A stretch of 6,874 nucleotides of DNA from an uncultured Methanobrevibacter sp. (GTDB lineage: Archaea > Methanobacteriota > Methanobacteria > Methanobacteriales > Methanobacteriaceae). The DNA is taken from positions 1 through 6,874 of the forward strand of contig CADBMS010000065.1 in assembly GCA_902795935.1 (NCBI GenBank), given 5' to 3'. The notes under the pieces are model-generated. The model saw nothing but the letters and a program-made list of their open reading frames with translations. It did no database searches and was not told where the DNA came from. Every line of letters starts with the position of its first letter. The stretch's first letter is position 1. This document shows, one piece after another, positions 4,879-6,874 of this stretch. Both the position numbers and the translations under genes were made by a program.

Positions 4879-5517
4879 ATGAAACAAGAGATATTAGAAG
4901 CGGTGAAGAAGGCTAAAGAACAGACCAAGCCGAGAAACTTCACACAATCTGTTGATGTAATAATTAACATCAAAGATTTAGACGTCAAAAAACCAGAAAA
5001 TAGGTTTGACGAAGAAGTACTCCTACCACATGGTCGCGGAAAAGAGGTTAAAATAGCTTTTATCGCAGATGGTGACTTAGCTGTTCAGGCTAAAGATGCC
5101 GGTGCAAATCTAATAATTCAAAAAACTGATTTAGAAGAATTAGGTAAAAACCGGAAAGAAGCCAAAAAACTCGCTAATAAACATGATTTCTTTGTAGCTC
5201 AAGCAGATATGATGCCTTTGGTTGGTAGATTTTTAGGTCCTGTTTTAGGTCCACGTAAAAAAATGCCTAAACCAGTACCAGCATCAGCTAAAGCAGAACC
5301 TGTATTGGAAAGGCTAAGAGATACAATTAAAGTAAGAATCAAAGATCAACCTGTAGTTCAAGCAATTGTAGGAACTCAAGAAATGGATGATGAATTGATT
5401 GCTGAAAATGTTGAAGCAGTTTTAGCTATCTTGGACCGTAATTTAGAAAAAGGAAGAAATCAAATAAAGTCCATCCATGTTAAAACTACCATGGGTCCAG
5501 TAGTGAGGGTGATTTAA
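4879..5517 (+). CDS. rpl1: Large-subunit ribosomal protein L1 (uL1)
   Basis: L1 forms the mobile L1 stalk on 23S rRNA near the E site and takes part in release of deacylated tRNA. In methanogens it also represses its own mRNA. The 212-residue protein begins with the archaeal N-terminus containing KPRNFTQSVDVIINIKDLDV (17-36). The second domain carries the L1 signature region GRFLGPVLGPRKKMPKPVP (116-134). The chain returns to domain I with HVKTTMGPVVRV (200-211), whose Thr-Met-Gly (204-206) is the conserved RNA contact. The start is fixed by GGAGG at 4868-4872. Codons 9-22 overlap a structured RNA that looks like the known L1 autoregulatory site, with codon choice unlike the rest of the gene. 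The stop overlaps the rpl10 start by one base. Confidence 0.97.
   Translation: MKQEILEAVKKAKEQTKPRNFTQSVDVIINIKDLDVKKPENRFDEEVLLPHGRGKEVKIAFIADGDLAVQAKDAGANLIIQKTDLEELGKNRKEAKKLANKHDFFVAQADMMPLVGRFLGPVLGPRKKMPKPVPASAKAEPVLERLRDTIKVRIKDQPVVQAIVGTQEMDDELIAENVEAVLAILDRNLEKGRNQIKSIHVKTTMGPVVRVI
4903..4943 (+). promoter_or_regulatory. Probable L1 autoregulatory binding site in the rpl1 mRNA
   Basis: Within the first codons of rpl1, GTGAAG (4903-4908) pairs perfectly with CTTCAC (4938-4943), and GGCT (4911-4914) pairs with AGCC (4928-4931). Between the helices is an asymmetric loop, AA (4909-4910) opposite GAGAAA (4932-4937), and a 13-base terminal loop closes the structure. Known biology: in Methanococcus, L1 represses translation of its operon by binding a mimic of its 23S rRNA site about 30 bases inside the L1 coding region, built from two helices around an asymmetric loop. 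This site starts 24 bases after the ATG and has the same plan. The codons forming it (GTG, AAG, AAG, CCG, AAC, TTC) are G/C-ending, unlike most of the window. Free L1 would be expected to repress rpl1 and, through coupling, rpl10; an effect on rpl12 is less certain. Confidence 0.8.
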
Positions 5518-6524
5518 TGGCTCACGTTGCTGAATGGAAAAAGGAAGAGGTTAATGACCTTAAAGAATTAATAAATAATTATGATGTGATTGGTATTGCA
5601 AATTTATCAGATATACCTGCTCGTCAGTTGCAAGAAATGCGTAAAACTCTGAAAGGTGATGCCACAATCAGAATGTCCAAAAAAACTTTAATCAACCTCG
5701 CCCTAGAATATTCTAATAAAGATAAGAGTATTCTTGCATTATCTGAACATATGGAAGGTCAACCAGCATTAATATTCACTGAAATGAATCCTTTTAAATT
5801 ATATAAAATATTAGAAGGTAGTAAAACTCAAGCACCTGCTAAAGCTGGTGCAATTGCTCCTGAAGACATTATAGTTCCTAAAGGAGACACTGGTTTTGCA
5901 CCAGGACCAATTTTGGGTGAATTACAACAAGTTGGGATACCTGCTAAAATTGAGAAAGGATCAATTGTTGTACAAAATGATGAAGTTGTAGTTAAGGCAG
6001 GTGAACAAGTTTCTGATAAACTTGCAGGAATTTTAACTCGTTTAGATATTAAACCTATGGAAGTTGGTATTGATTTAACTGCAGCATTTGAAGATGAAAC
6101 TATTTATACATCAGATGTTCTAACCATCGATGAAGAACAAACTATTGCTGATGTACAAAAAGCATTTACCCAAGCAGTGAATTTATCTATAAATGCAGTT
6201 GTATACAACAAAGTATCTGCTCCAGCAATTATTCAAAAAGCAACAACAGATTCACTCAACCTTGCAGTTAATGCAGCAGTTGTTAACTCTAAAACAGCAG
6301 ACATATTACTCTCAAGAGCTTACTCTCAAATGTTAAGTTTAGCTTCTGAAGCATCTGAAAATGATGCAAGTTCTGTAGATGAAGAAATATTAACAAAACT
6401 ATCTGCAAATGCAGTAGCAACTACTCCTGCAGTAGCTGAAACTTCTGAAGAACCAGAAGAAGAAGAGGAAGAAGAGGAAGCTGAAGAAGATGCAGCAGCT
6501 GGTTTAGGTGCTCTCTTTGGATGA
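5517..6524 (+). CDS. rpl10: Large-subunit stalk protein L10 (P0, uL10)
   Basis: L10/P0 is the base of the ribosomal stalk: it binds 23S rRNA beside L11 and carries several L12/P1 dimers. The 335-residue length is that of the archaeal/eukaryotic P0 type, much longer than bacterial L10. The rRNA-binding domain is about 1-105, with LKGDATIRMSKKTLINLALEY (45-65). The archaeal insertion domain is about 106-182, including TGFAPGPILGELQQVGIP (125-142). Helices at about 205-285 should form the spine that binds P1 dimers. A charged hinge, almost all Glu (311-325), leads to the conserved factor-binding end AGLGALFG (328-335). GAGGGTGAT (5505-5513) serves as the ribosome binding site and lies inside the end of rpl1; ATG overlaps the rpl1 stop by one base. 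The Glu tract is encoded by a GAA/GAG repeat that could vary in length by slippage. Confidence 0.97.
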   Translation: MAHVAEWKKEEVNDLKELINNYDVIGIANLSDIPARQLQEMRKTLKGDATIRMSKKTLINLALEYSNKDKSILALSEHMEGQPALIFTEMNPFKLYKILEGSKTQAPAKAGAIAPEDIIVPKGDTGFAPGPILGELQQVGIPAKIEKGSIVVQNDEVVVKAGEQVSDKLAGILTRLDIKPMEVGIDLTAAFEDETIYTSDVLTIDEEQTIADVQKAFTQAVNLSINAVVYNKVSAPAIIQKATTDSLNLAVNAAVVNSKTADILLSRAYSQMLSLASEASENDASSVDEEILTKLSANAVATTPAVAETSEEPEEEEEEEEAEEDAAAGLGALFG

Positions 6525-6573
6525 TATTATTTAAACTTACTAAATTAAATGCAAAATTAATTTAACCATCTGT

Positions 6574-6603
6574 ATTAACTAAGAAAAAACATTTCTAGTT
6601 AAT
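6574..6603 (+). other. Bulged 12-pair hairpin between rpl10 and rpl12
   Basis: ATTAACTA (6574-6581) pairs with TAGTTAAT (6596-6603). After one unpaired A (6582), GAAA (6583-6586) continues the stem with TTTC (6592-6595), leaving an AAACA loop. It sits midway in the 130-base gap before P1, about 50 bases upstream of its ATG. No terminator-type T-run follows. A TATA-like TATTTAAA (6528-6535) upstream could give P1 its own transcript with this hairpin in the leader. P1 is needed in several copies per L10, so a device to raise its expression here is plausible, but this is inference. Confidence 0.5.
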
Positions 6604-6654
6604 CTTTAGTAAAAACATAAAAACTAAATATGATAAAAGAAAATTGGTGATCAA

Positions 6655-6874
6655 ATGGAATATATATACGCAGCAATGTTATTGCACAGTACCGATAAAG
6701 AAATTAATGAAGAAAATGTTAAGGCTATTCTAGAAGCAGCTGGCGCAGATGTGGATGATGCAAGAATTAAAGCTTTAATTGCAGCTTTAGAAGATGTAGA
6801 CATTGAAGAAGCTATGGAAAAATCTGCAGTAGCAGCAGCACCTGCAGCAGCACCTGCAGCAGCACCTGCAGCAG
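6655..6874 (+). CDS. rpl12: Large-subunit stalk protein L12 (P1), 3' end outside the window
   Basis: L12/P1 dimers attach to P0 and recruit translation factors through their flexible C-termini. The first 73 residues are visible and the gene runs off the window edge. The N-terminal dimerisation and P0-binding domain (1-57) is typical of archaeal P1: MEYIYAAMLLHS, then ITEENV-like INEENVKAILEAAGADVD (21-38) and the helices to about residue 57. From residue 60 the Ala/Pro-rich hinge begins as repeated AAAP. The ribosome binding site GGTGATC (6646-6652) is complementary to seven bases near the 16S rRNA 3' end, two bases before the ATG. The hinge is encoded by a perfect 12-base tandem repeat. The acidic tail and terminal factor-binding peptide would lie beyond the window. 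Confidence 0.95.
   Translation, partial: MEYIYAAMLLHSTDKEINEENVKAILEAAGADVDDARIKALIAALEDVDIEEAMEKSAVAAAPAAAPAAAPAA
6832..6874 (+). repeat. Perfect 12-base tandem repeat encoding the AAAP hinge of P1
   Basis: The unit GCAGCAGCACCT repeats exactly three times from 6832 to 6867, and a fourth copy is cut by the window end. It stays in frame and encodes Ala-Ala-Ala-Pro. Every copy uses the same codons, GCA and CCT, which suggests recent replication slippage or homogenisation. The full copy number cannot be seen. Confidence 0.9.

Noticed and set aside
1..6874. CRISPR arrays, insertion sequences, tRNA or rRNA genes, restriction or defence genes
   Set aside because: No regularly spaced direct repeats, transposase-like frames, terminal inverted repeats or tRNA-like folds were seen; the gene content is core housekeeping plus two conserved proteins of uncertain function.

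Overview
The window is archaeal and strongly AT-rich, and it most resembles a methanogen of the order Methanobacteriales (Methanobrevibacter or Methanosphaera type). Supporting this are an archaeal FtsZ, a 61-residue SecE/Sec61-gamma, an archaeal Spt5 (NGN plus KOW), archaeal L11 and L1, a long P0-type L10 with an acidic tail, a P1-type L12, TTTAAATA-like TATA boxes, and T-tract terminators. The genus is inferred from recognised protein sequences and base composition; no search was run.

Layout. A leftward gene (127-969) encodes a protein related to coenzyme F420-0:L-glutamate ligase (CofE-like), with T-rich termination signals beyond its stop. A 295-base divergent intergenic region follows. 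Rightward come a stand-alone pyruvate-kinase C-terminal-domain-like protein (1265-1828), ftsZ (1979-3130, GTG start, good TATA box upstream), a 308-base gap, secE (3439-3624), spt5 (3791-4267), rpl11 (4267-4749), rpl1 (4879-5517), rpl10/P0 (5517-6524) and the start of rpl12/P1 (6655 to the window edge). spt5-rpl11 and rpl1-rpl10 are joined by one-base TAATG stop/start overlaps. The other gaps inside the cluster (secE-spt5, rpl11-rpl1, rpl10-rpl12) each hold an inverted repeat or hairpin.

How the genes work together. SecE is a core part of the SecYEG/Sec61 translocon. Spt5 is the processivity factor of archaeal RNA polymerase. L11, L10 and L12 build the GTPase-centre stalk of the large ribosomal subunit, and L1 forms the opposite stalk. 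FtsZ, just upstream, is the cell-division GTPase. Linkage of secE-nusG-L11-L1-L10-L12 is an ancient arrangement shared with bacteria.

The most notable signal is not a gene. Codons 9-22 of rpl1 form two short helices separated by an asymmetric loop (AA opposite GAGAAA). This has the architecture of the known archaeal L1 autoregulatory mRNA site, and the codons forming it use unusual G/C-ending choices that pair with each other. I see no mobile element, CRISPR array, tRNA or rRNA, and no evidence of an entirely new system.
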